Assembly: GCA_044348005.1 (NCBI GenBank)
Contig: JBIKTR010000003.1
Span: 1-64,000, forward strand
Reading direction: 5' to 3'
Length of the DNA stretch: 64,000 nt
From: JAJTHC01 sp044348005
Lineage (GTDB): Bacteria; Cyanobacteriota; Vampirovibrionia; Vampirovibrionales; JAJTHC01
Within the stretch, counting starts at the first letter, position 1; each line of letters starts with the position of its first letter. A model generated the notes under the pieces. It had not been told where the DNA came from, made no database searches, and saw nothing but the letters and a program-made list of their open reading frames with translations. Shown one piece after another: positions 18,739-25,957 of this stretch. Both the position numbers and the translations under genes were made by a program.

Positions 18739-19632
18739 ATGACCCTTGTGTTACATACGCTTGAAGAACTTCGGCAGTGGAAGCAAACCTTGCCAGCTAA
18801 AAAACTAGCCTTGGTACCGACAATGGGTAACTTACATGCTGGGCATTTGGCCCTGATTAAAGAAGCCCAACGGCATTCGCAAGCAGTGATGGTGTCTATT
18901 TTTGTGAACCCAACGCAGTTTGGCGTCAATGAAGATTTAGACCAGTACCCACGCACCTTTGAAGCGGATTTTCTTGCCTGCCAAAATGCTGAGGTGGATG
19001 CCATTTTTGCCCCGTCTGTTGAAGTGATGTATCCAGAAGGTGTGAAGATTACGCATCACGCCGAAGAATCGATTGCCAAGCGCTTATGCGGGGCAAGTCG
19101 CGTTGGGCATTTTGACGGAGTGGTTACCGTGGTGCATCGATTATTTAGCGTGGTAGACCCTCAAATCGCCGTTTTTGGACAAAAAGACGCCCAGCAAGTG
19201 GCGATCATTAAAGCGCTTATTCAACGTGAAGGCTTTCCCGTTGAAGTGCGGGTGCATCCCGTAGTAAGAGATTTAGACGGCTTAGCGTTGTCGTCTCGTA
19301 ATCAATACCTCAAAACCCCTGAAGAACGTCAAACGGCACTGGCCTTATTTGAAACCATGCAAGGACTTGTGGTTGCGTTTCATACCTTGAATCAAGCCCA
19401 AACGACGTTGCCCTTGAATCTGCAAAAAGCGTTTGAACTTTCGTGGAAGACCTTACAGCCGATGTACCCTTTAGGCAAAGCGTTGGTTTGGGATTATGTG
19501 GAAGCCGTCGACGAGGAGACCTTTGAATCACAGACATTTTTAACCAGTCATAGTCGCTTGCTTGTGGCGGCTCGATTGGGTTCAGTGCGCTTGATTGATA
19601 CTTTGCATGTTCAGGAATTGATTCGCGATTAA
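18739..19632 (+). CDS. panC: Pantothenate synthetase
   Basis: PanC condenses pantoate and beta-alanine with ATP to make pantothenate, the precursor of coenzyme A. The 297-residue protein has VPTMGNLHAGHLALI at 27-41 (the HxGH nucleotide motif), SIFVNPTQF, FGQKDAQQVAII and LALSSRNQYL. AAGGA lies about 7 bases before the ATG. It is the second gene of a pair with the MBL-fold hydrolase and ends at a hairpin. Confidence 0.97.
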   Translation: MTLVLHTLEELRQWKQTLPAKKLALVPTMGNLHAGHLALIKEAQRHSQAVMVSIFVNPTQFGVNEDLDQYPRTFEADFLACQNAEVDAIFAPSVEVMYPEGVKITHHAEESIAKRLCGASRVGHFDGVVTVVHRLFSVVDPQIAVFGQKDAQQVAIIKALIQREGFPVEVRVHPVVRDLDGLALSSRNQYLKTPEERQTALALFETMQGLVVAFHTLNQAQTTLPLNLQKAFELSWKTLQPMYPLGKALVWDYVEAVDEETFESQTFLTSHSRLLVAARLGSVRLIDTLHVQELIRD

Positions 19633-19660
19633 AAAAGAGAGGGCAATAACCCTCTCTTTG
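19631..19660. terminator. Bidirectional hairpin terminator
   Basis: A 10-bp stem AAAGAGAGGG/CCCTCTCTTT (19634-19643 and 19650-19659) lies between the converging panC and Gly-Ser-Tyr protein genes. On the minus strand it is followed by six T, so it mainly ends the minus-strand gene. Confidence 0.8.
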
Positions 19661-19679
19661 AAAAAATGGAGCAAGTTTC

Positions 19680-21002
19680 CTATAGGCAGTTTTGAAGTCT
19701 TGCCGCGCGTTGGCGCTCTGGTGAAAGGTTAGGATCTGTATTCATGTCTAGACTGACAACTTGAGTGGTAAAAGTTAGCCTGGTTTCATCTATAGTCATT
19801 GCAGGAGCTGTCAAAATACTTGGTGTGCTTATTACAGTAGAAGTACCACTACCTGCAGTAGCACTAACCGCGACTGTAGTAGTCGTTCCAGTGGAATTAC
19901 TTTCGACTGGAGCAATGTAATATGCATTCAGTGTAAGATACGTTGAAGCTTTAGATTCAGTCTCTGCTAAATCTTTTTCGTATTTTTGAGCAGATTTGAG
20001 TGCTGTTTTATCCGCGGTATTTTTAGCAGTGAGGGCGTTTGAGGCATCAGTGTCGGCCTGAGTATACGCATCTAATGCCCTTTGGGCGGTTTCTTTGGCC
20101 TCAGTAGCTTTTTGCAAAGCTGCATTGTAAGCATTCAGTGCTGCAGTAAGTTGAGCCTGCGTGATACCAGAGCCACCAGAGCCAGAGCCACCAGAGCCAG
20201 AGCCACCAGAGCCAGAGCCACCAGAGCCAGAGCCATAACCAGAGCCAGAGCCATAACCAGAGCCAGAGCCATAACCAGAGCCAGAGCCAGAGCCATAACC
20301 AGAGCCAGAGCCATAACCAGAGCCAGAGCCATAACCAGAGCCAGAGCCATAACCAGAGCCAGAGCCATAACCAGAGCCAGAGCCAGAGCCAGAGCCATAA
20401 CCAGAGCCAGAGCCATAACCAGAGCCAGAGCCATAACCAGAGCCAGAGCCATAACCAGAGCCAGAGCCAGAGCCATAACCAGAGCCAGAGCCAGAGCCAT
20501 AACCAGAACCAGAGCCAGATCCACCAGAGCCAGCTTTAAAGGCACTTAACAGATCATTATATAAATTCAAAGCAGCAATCCGTTTGTTTTCTGCGTCGGC
20601 TGCATCCTGTTTCGCGTCTTCAGCTGCTTGCCAAGCATTACTACTCTTTTCTAGTGCTGTTTCATAAGCCGTTTTCGCAGCAGCAGCCGCTTTCTTATCG
20701 TCATCTGCTGTTATTTTTGAATTATTGCTAATTGTTGCTGCGGTATTGGCTGCAGTCTGAGCGGTTAAGACTTCATCCACTGTTACTTTTTTAGGTGTTG
20801 CAGCTGCTTGCTTAGTTGGCGTTTTAGCTAGGTTCGACGTATTCTTAAGAAATTTGTCCAATGAGTCTGTGTTTTGAATAGTCCGGTTATTATTTTTTAG
20901 TGTTATTACTGTTCCTGTTCCATGAACGAAGTTTAGTCCAACTAAACTAATGGTCATCGCCAAGGTCACAGTAAATGCTTGTTTTGAAAAAGGTACTTTC
21001 AT
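19680..21002 (-). CDS. Exported protein with long Gly-Ser-Tyr repeat
   Basis: The 440-residue product begins with a signal peptide (hydrophobic to about residue 28). Next comes an Ala/Lys/Asp-rich helical region (about 60-155), then about 120 residues of GSGSGY-type repeats with 14 Tyr, and a second Ala/Thr-rich helical region. The tail is Thr/Val-rich and ends in LQNCL. The two helical flanks look like coiled coils joined by a flexible linker. I know no matching family; a surface or matrix protein is possible. AAGGAG precedes the start. The repeat makes the DNA locally skewed and unstable, and creates meaningless long frames on the other strand. Confidence 0.75.
   Translation of the reverse strand: MKVPFSKQAFTVTLAMTISLVGLNFVHGTGTVITLKNNNRTIQNTDSLDKFLKNTSNLAKTPTKQAAATPKKVTVDEVLTAQTAANTAATISNNSKITADDDKKAAAAAKTAYETALEKSSNAWQAAEDAKQDAADAENKRIAALNLYNDLLSAFKAGSGGSGSGSGYGSGSGSGYGSGSGSGYGSGSGYGSGSGYGSGSGYGSGSGSGSGYGSGSGYGSGSGYGSGSGYGSGSGYGSGSGSGYGSGSGYGSGSGYGSGSGGSGSGGSGSGGSGSGGSGITQAQLTAALNAYNAALQKATEAKETAQRALDAYTQADTDASNALTAKNTADKTALKSAQKYEKDLAETESKASTYLTLNAYYIAPVESNSTGTTTTVAVSATAGSGTSTVISTPSILTAPAMTIDETRLTFTTQVVSLDMNTDPNLSPERQRAARLQNCL
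20168..20532 (-). repeat. Minisatellite of 6- and 12-base units
   Basis: On the plus strand AGAGCC and AGAGCCATAACC units alternate over about 365 bases, with CCACCAGAGCC variants at both ends. I count 14 ATAACC units. All units are multiples of three, so changes in copy number would keep the reading frame. Confidence 0.95.
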
Positions 21003-21153
21003 TCGCTATGCTCCTTATAAGAATTGCCCTGAAAAAAAGTGTGTGAAGTGTCGGATCCACTTAACGCCTCTAAAAGGCCTAGAACTCTTATTCTGTATCG
21101 GTAAGTTGCATTCAAAACTTTAAGTATTGTTACAAACTGTAACCCATTGCTTC

Positions 21154-21192
21154 AAAAAAGGATCTTTCTTCTCTTTAAAAGAAGAAAGATCC
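21154..21192 (-). terminator. Intrinsic terminator after the Gln-rich protein gene
   Basis: A perfect 13-bp stem (21160-21172 with 21180-21192, arms GGATCTTTCTTCT/AGAAGAAAGATCC) with a 7-base loop is followed on the minus strand by six T. Confidence 0.85.
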
Positions 21193-21213
21193 ACGAAACG
21201 AGCAAGGTTTTGC

Positions 21214-21675
21214 CTAATGAGGCGATTGTTGACGGGCTTGCATTTGTTGTTGGCGCTGGGCGAGTTTGGCTTGCATTTCATTGAGCTTGGCTTGATGCTC
21301 TTGGCTTTTTTGTTGAAATTGCTGTTGTCGCGCTTGCAATTCTTGTTGGCGTTGGGCGAATTGGGCGTGTCTTTCTTGTTGTTTGGCTTGCATTTCGGCC
21401 TGTCGAACGGTACGTTGCTGTTCCAGTTGCGCCTTCATCGCTTCATGCTGTTGCTGCATTTGTTGACGCTGGGCTTGCCCCGCTTGTTTTTGCTGTTCCC
21501 ATTGAGCCTTTTGCTGCTGCATTTGAGCCCTCATGGCTTCACGTTGTTGTTGCATTTGTTGATGCTGGGCTTGGTATTGTCCTCCCCCGCCTTCAGCAAA
21601 CGCCGAGGTTCCGTTCATGCCTAAAGCCAATAGTAGGCAAAGGCTCGATACTTGAATGTCTTTTAAAATAGTCAT
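21214..21675 (-). CDS. Exported Gln-rich coiled-coil protein
   Basis: The start is ATG 21675, with AAGGAA 8 bases upstream; the longer frame has no signal. The 153-residue product has a signal peptide (to about residue 28, SAFA-E) and then is almost entirely Gln/Ala/Arg/Met helix with repeated QQQ-xx-AxxxQ patterns, so a long coiled coil or extended helix in the periplasm or outside the cell. About a third of the mature residues are Gln. I do not recognise a family. A strong hairpin terminator follows. Confidence 0.75.
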   Translation of the reverse strand: MTILKDIQVSSLCLLLALGMNGTSAFAEGGGGQYQAQHQQMQQQREAMRAQMQQQKAQWEQQKQAGQAQRQQMQQQHEAMKAQLEQQRTVRQAEMQAKQQERHAQFAQRQQELQARQQQFQQKSQEHQAKLNEMQAKLAQRQQQMQARQQSPH

Positions 21676-21849
21676 TGAAACATTTCCTTCTCTTTTGAAA
21701 TTACGTGAGTAAACAGGCGCTTTTTTCAAGCGCTTTCTGTGAACGTAAAGGCTTGAAATAGATCCACATGGCGAAATAACCGCCCACACGAAACACCCCC
21801 CTAAATGGCATGAGGTCCTTCGTATAAAAGAAGGCTTCGGCACTTTAGA

Positions 21850-21893
21850 CCAAAAACCCCACGTTTTGTTACAAAACGTTAGGGTTTTTTAGT
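21850..21893. terminator. Hairpin terminator beyond the 22 kb unknown gene
   Basis: Arms AAAAACCC-ACGTTTTG and CAAAACGT-GGGTTTTT form an imperfect stem with T runs on both strands. It lies about 20 bases after the stop at 21915 on the minus strand. Confidence 0.75.
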
Positions 21894-21914
21894 CATTGAC
21901 AGATGTTACGCAGA

Positions 21915-22709
21915 CTACGCTTGTAAATCAAGTCGTTTTCCATTGGTGGGGGGTGGGGCGTCTTCTTCAACAGGCGCTTCGCTTAGGGCCTGACCTACAG
22001 GGCGTTCTTCGCCTTCTTTTAAAACAGGCAATTCCCCCGGTTTAATAATTTGTTGAAAGTTAGTCATACCACCAAAAGGAGGAGCATTTTTATACTTCTC
22101 GACAGAAAGCAGCACAGTACCATCTGGTTCTATAGTATACACTTTATCTGTTCCATCGAGTTCCTTTTTGCGTATTTGTAGAGAACCACCCGGGAATTTC
22201 ACATAACCCACTTCAAGGGAACGTTCAGGGATTTCTTCTTGGGGTTTGGCTTGCGCCATGAGGGTTTGCACTTCTTCAATAATTTTAGGATCCGTGGCTT
22301 GTTCTTGAATCCCTGAAACTCCAGGTAGTAGGTACTCCCGAGGGATTACCTGTACTTTACCGTTTGTATCAATTAAAAAAGAAGGTCCTTCCACTTCAGA
22401 AGTGCTTAACTCATTATTGTCCATAGTTTCACAAAAAGATCCGTCAACGTCAACAAAAGTAGGGTGCGGAAGACCATTAGGACTAAGATAAATCGCACCA
22501 TCATTCCGAACGATTTTATTATAAGGAGCCGTGGCCTTTTGTTCTTCCGTGGGAGCGGATGCCTGATTGTAAAGATCTTCCACCAAGGCCAAGGCGTCTT
22601 GAGGATCTTCAGGGACTTCGATTTTCTGCTTATTTCGCTGATTTAAGGGGACATAAACCGAAGGGTTATTCACGGGGGTACTCACCAAGCTAGAGGGATT
22701 TAACGACAT
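21915..22709 (-). CDS. Unknown soluble protein
   Basis: The start is taken as ATG 22709, with AAAGGA about 7 bases upstream; another ATG at 22712 is adjacent. The 264-residue product is acidic and Pro-rich with no signal peptide or membrane segment. It contains several short strands with a similar look (AIYLSPNG, SFLIDTNGKVQVI, YTIEPDGTVLLS), possibly degenerate repeats of one beta motif. The C-terminus is Glu/Pro-rich. I do not recognise a family. It stands alone between its own terminator and the uvrC promoter. Confidence 0.65.
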   Translation of the reverse strand: MSLNPSSLVSTPVNNPSVYVPLNQRNKQKIEVPEDPQDALALVEDLYNQASAPTEEQKATAPYNKIVRNDGAIYLSPNGLPHPTFVDVDGSFCETMDNNELSTSEVEGPSFLIDTNGKVQVIPREYLLPGVSGIQEQATDPKIIEEVQTLMAQAKPQEEIPERSLEVGYVKFPGGSLQIRKKELDGTDKVYTIEPDGTVLLSVEKYKNAPPFGGMTNFQQIIKPGELPVLKEGEERPVGQALSEAPVEEDAPPPTNGKRLDLQA

Positions 22710-22892
22710 CATACATTCCTTTCTGAACACTGAATCATTCACACGAACTAACGAAAAACAAACACAACTACTATATTCGCATAAACACTGGCCACGCATT
22801 GAACTGTGCTAGTTTTTTAAGCACTTGTAACATTTGGAAATACTTCATTTTCGACTCAAGCTTAAATCACAGTTTTTTTAATTGTATTCGCT

Positions 22893-22898
22893 TATAAT
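22893..22898 (+). promoter_or_regulatory. -10 box very close to the uvrC start
   Basis: A perfect TATAAT ends only 6 bases before the uvrC ATG, so a transcript from it would start at or next to the start codon. No clear -35 is visible; the upstream stretch is T-rich. Confidence 0.5.
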
Positions 22899-22904
22899 AA
22901 AGAA

Positions 22905-24755
22905 ATGACAACGCCCCTCCCCCCCTTTGACTGGAAACGCGAACTCAAGAACATCCCCGCTAAACCGGGGGTGTATCGCATGCTGGATTCAGAAGGGAAA
23001 GTGCTTTACATTGGCAAGGCCAAAGTGCTGAAAAATCGTCTTAAAAGTTACTTCAACAAAAACGGCGGCCACAGCCCCAAAACCAAGATGATGATTCCCC
23101 TGATTAAGCAGTTCAATTACATCGTCACCAATACCGAAGTCGAAGCCCTGATTTTAGAAGACAGCTTGGTCAAACAACATCAACCGAAGTACAACATCCT
23201 GCTCAAAGACGATAAACGATTCCCCTGGATCGGCATTAGCGATGACGACTACCCCCGTCTTTTTGTGGCACGTTCCACCAAAAAGCCCACGCATCACAAA
23301 GGCAAAAATACCCGCTTTTTTGGCCCTTACACGAACACGTCTGAACTGTTTGCCTTGTTAAAATTCCTGCAAAAGCACTTTCCACTTCGTAAGCGCCCCA
23401 CCCCCTTGTTTCGGGACAGACCTTGCATGAACTATACGCTTGGGCTATGTGCAGGGCCTTGCCAAGGCTTGGTGTCTCCACAAGCGTATCGGGACATTGT
23501 TCAACAAGCCGTACTGGTGCTTAAAGGCAAAACCCATGATTTAGAAGTGAAGCTCAAGCAAGAAATACAAAAAGCCAGCGAAGTCATGCAATACGAACGG
23601 GCGAAAGCCTTGCTTGAACGCCTTGAAGCGGTCGAACGTATTGGGCAGAAACAGGTGATTGTTTCTGAAGACATGAGCAAGCATCAAGACGTCATTGCCC
23701 TTGCGTGCGATGCCTTTCAAGCGTCTGTGCAAGTGCTGGTGATTCGCTACGGCAAGGTTGTGGCCTCCAAGCCTTTTGTGATTCCCTTGCGGTTTGGGGA
23801 ATACGCAGAAGAAGTCTATAATAGCTTTTTATTGCAGTATTACAGGCGTTTAGAAGCCGATGATTTGCCAGATGAGGTGATTGTAGAACACCCCATTCAA
23901 GAAGCCGATGTGGTGATGGATTGGTTGAGCCATGTGCGTCAAAAAAAGGTGGTGCTGGTGCATCCGCAGAAGGGGGGCAAGTTTGACCTGTTAAAGCTGG
24001 CGCAAGTCAACGCCCAAAGTGGGTTGGAACAAGCTCAACTCTATGAAGCGTCGAAGTTGAGGAATGATCCGACCAAGGCTTTGTTGGATTTACAAGAACG
24101 CTTGCGTTTACCGATTTTCCCTAGACGCATGGAATGCTACGATATTTCTCACTTTCAAGGGAGCCAAACGGTCGCCAGCATGACGGTATTTGTCGACGGC
24201 GTGCCTGCCAAAGACGAGTACCGACGCTTTAAAATTCAATCTGCCGAAGGCAAGCCCGATGACTTTATTTCCATGCACGAAGTCATTACCCGTCGAAGCA
24301 CGCATCGTGACGATTGGGCGAGACCTGATTTAATCATTATTGACGGAGGGAAAGGACAGCTGAACGCCGCCTTACGAGCCATCCACGAGCAAGGCTGGCA
24401 GGGCATCCCCATGGTATCTCTTGCCAAGCGCTTTGAAGAGATTTTCATCGCTGGGGAAGACTACCCTGTGGTGATACCGCATTCGGCGCCTGCCTTGCAA
24501 GTGGTGCAACGCATTCGAGACGAAGCCCATCGCTTTGCCATTACCTACCACCGCCAATTGCGGGGCAAGCAGGCGTTAAAGCATCCGTTGGATGCTGTGG
24601 CTGGCGTGGGTGAAAAACGCAAGCAAAAGCTTCTTAATGCATTTGGCACGTGGGCGAAGATTCAATCCGCTAGCGTAGATGATTTACAGCGTGTGTTGGG
24701 AGTCTCGTCGTTGGTGGCGGAAAGGCTCCATGAGGCGATCGCAACTCGTGTATAG
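22905..24755 (+). CDS. uvrC: Excinuclease ABC subunit C
   Basis: UvrC makes both incisions in nucleotide excision repair. The 616-residue protein has an N-terminal GIY-YIG nuclease domain (GVYRML at 22-27, LYIGKAK at 34-40), a UvrB-binding helix (about 195-235), the RNase H-like nuclease domain (MECYDISHFQG, IDGGKGQL) and a C-terminal helix-hairpin-helix region (LDAVAGVGEKRKQKLL). No Shine-Dalgarno sequence is visible before the ATG, and the -10 box lies just upstream, so a leaderless mRNA is possible. Dispersed repeats follow it. Confidence 0.97.
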   Translation: MTTPLPPFDWKRELKNIPAKPGVYRMLDSEGKVLYIGKAKVLKNRLKSYFNKNGGHSPKTKMMIPLIKQFNYIVTNTEVEALILEDSLVKQHQPKYNILLKDDKRFPWIGISDDDYPRLFVARSTKKPTHHKGKNTRFFGPYTNTSELFALLKFLQKHFPLRKRPTPLFRDRPCMNYTLGLCAGPCQGLVSPQAYRDIVQQAVLVLKGKTHDLEVKLKQEIQKASEVMQYERAKALLERLEAVERIGQKQVIVSEDMSKHQDVIALACDAFQASVQVLVIRYGKVVASKPFVIPLRFGEYAEEVYNSFLLQYYRRLEADDLPDEVIVEHPIQEADVVMDWLSHVRQKKVVLVHPQKGGKFDLLKLAQVNAQSGLEQAQLYEASKLRNDPTKALLDLQERLRLPIFPRRMECYDISHFQGSQTVASMTVFVDGVPAKDEYRRFKIQSAEGKPDDFISMHEVITRRSTHRDDWARPDLIIIDGGKGQLNAALRAIHEQGWQGIPMVSLAKRFEEIFIAGEDYPVVIPHSAPALQVVQRIRDEAHRFAITYHRQLRGKQALKHPLDAVAGVGEKRKQKLLNAFGTWAKIQSASVDDLQRVLGVSSLVAERLHEAIATRV

Positions 24756-24780
24756 TGTTTTTTAGATTTTGGTTCTCATT

Positions 24781-24902
24781 TATAGCTGGTCGGTCGTCAG
24801 AGACCTTTGCTCCGCCAAAGGTCTCCAACACCTCTAAAGGCGGTTCAAGGGGGGACGGGGAAGGACGCATTGCGTTTCTCCTCCCCTTCGTCCCCCCTTG
24901 AA
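24781..24902 (-). repeat. Dispersed repeat, GGTCTC-arm type, copy 1
   Basis: The block starts with TATAGCTGGTCG and contains GAGACCTTTG/CAAAGGTCTC palindromic arms, then AACACCTCTAAAGGCGG and a G-rich/C-rich inverted repeat. The same modules recur at 37618-37714 in the opposite orientation and, partly changed, at 25770-25932. Confidence 0.8.
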
Positions 24903-24939
24903 AATCCCCCCTGAATCCCCACCTCCTCGCCCTATCTTT

Positions 24940-25004
24940 GTTCCTGCCGTCCGCAAAATGTCTCGGAAGCCTCGCATTTAGTGCGCCGTCGGCAAGCTGG
25001 ATTT
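24940..25004 (-). repeat. Dispersed repeat, about 60 bp, copy 1
   Basis: This segment is nearly the reverse complement of 37532-37590; it includes CGGAAGCCTCGCATTTAGTG. It lies directly between two other repeat types, so the elements are modular. Confidence 0.8.
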
Positions 25005-25005
25005 G

Positions 25006-25053
25006 CCCCCTCTCCCTTTGGGAGAGGGTTGGGGTGAGGGTCCTGAGATGCCC
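25006..25053 (+). repeat. Dispersed repeat, CCCTCTCCC type, short copy
   Basis: It contains the palindrome CCCTCTCCCTTTGGGAGAGGG followed by TTGGGGTGAGGG and GATGCCC, as at 29.5, 40.5, 61.7 and 63.9 kb. Confidence 0.85.
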
Positions 25054-25196
25054 AGTTGTCGCTGGTGACGTCAGAGACCTTTTGTACTAGCACAAAAAAA
25101 GTTTGACGTTGTTTTTTGCAACCAGGCACGTTCAAAAAGAATGTGTTTCGTGTAAATTTATTAAGTAAGTGTTTCAATAGAAAGGAACCGTTTATC

Positions 25197-25689
25197 ATGT
25201 TAAGGTCTGTTACCCCCCCCCCAAAGTAACTTTAGTAAAGTAATGCCCCCCTCTGTATCCAGTCAGCGTCAGGGAGTAAGTACGAAAACAGTAGAAAACA
25301 TGGGAATACAATATAGAGAGTTAGCTAGAAATATAAGATCCCTTGAACGTTCTACAAATGCTCAAGAGAGAAATACGCTAGCTATTCGCTATAAGAGAGA
25401 GCTAAGTGAACTATCTGCTCTAGTACATCCCTTTCTAGTAATCGTGTTTAATAGTAATAGAGGGATTATAAGTGAAGCTCAACTAAGGAACCATTATGAC
25501 TGGATCTTCCGTAATAAAGAGGAAACACGCGTAAAATATTTAGACAGTCTAGAAGAGCTGGTTCAGGAATATCGAGAAGCCACTTTGGATTGGAGAGTCC
25601 TCGTACAAGCTTCGCGGGATCTCCGAGAAGAAATCCGCAGAGATTCCGAAGGATTTAGGAAATTATTCAAACAAATTTTTGGCGAATAA
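25197..25689 (+). CDS. Unknown helical protein with C10 tract, out of frame (phase OFF)
   Basis: ATG 25197 has AAGGA at 25182-25186. The frame enters a C10 tract (25213-25222) and ends at TAA 25227-25229. With nine C the frame joins the open coding region through ATG 25243 to the stop at 25687-25689, giving about 163 residues beginning MLRSVTPPQSNFSK. That leader closely resembles the start of the gene at 62425 (minus). The body is charged and helix-rich with no membrane segment (for example VQEYREATLDWRVLVQ). ATG 25243 has no ribosome binding site of its own, which supports the upstream start. I do not recognise the family. Confidence 0.6.
25213..25222 (+). repeat. C10 tract, putative phase-variation switch
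   Basis: Ten C follow GTTA and precede AAAGTAACTTTAGTAAAG. Ten give an immediate stop; nine would open the coding region. A second C6 run follows at 25246-25251. Confidence 0.75.
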
Positions 25690-25769
25690 TACAGTGTCCT
25701 TGTTACTTAAAGAAAAGTATTAAATCTGCCCTATAGGAGAGGAAACCAACGGTTTTCTTTCCCAAGAGA

Positions 25770-25932
25770 AAAAGTCAGAGACTTTTTCGACGGAAGGGGG
25801 GCGACCAAGACCCTCCCCCCCTTGAGCCGCCTTTAGAGGTGATGAGTAATCCCCCATTTATAGACAAGCTAACATGTAGACCGCCATTATGGCGGTTTGT
25901 GCGTCCAAAGGTCTATGACGACAACCAGCTAT
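25770..25932 (+). repeat. Dispersed repeat, GGTCTC-arm type, variant copy
   Basis: GTCAGAGAC, then GCGACCAAGACCCTCC with flanking G/C-rich arms, GCCGCCTTTAGAGGTG, and at the far end CAAAGGTCTATGACGACAACCAGCTATA match the modules at 24.8 and 37.6 kb, with an unrelated stretch between them that includes an ACCGCCATTATGGCGGT hairpin (25879-25895). Confidence 0.7.
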
Positions 25933-25957
25933 AAAAGGAACTAGAAAACACAAAAAA

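Larger units (their letters stand above)
24756..25196. other. Intergenic block of dispersed repeats
   Basis: This 440-base gap holds parts of three repeat families (separate entries), a long near-perfect inverted repeat with TTCAAGGGGGGACGGGG arms (24844-24902), and, from about 25100, the leader of the next gene with a TTGACG at 25102-25107. No coding sequence is convincing here. Confidence 0.7.

Noticed and set aside
20168..20532. CRISPR-like appearance of regularly repeated short units
   Set aside because: The units are contiguous codon repeats in a gene without unique spacers.
20082..20549. Long open frames on both strands through the Gly-Ser-Tyr repeat (Ala-Arg and Ala-Leu repeats)
   Set aside because: They are by-products of the 6/12-base repeat; neither has a start signal, and the signal peptide plus terminator support only the minus-strand 19680-21002 frame.
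24781..25053. Integron or insertion-sequence remnant
   Set aside because: The repeats carry no transposase or integrase sequence; they are best described as non-coding dispersed repeats.
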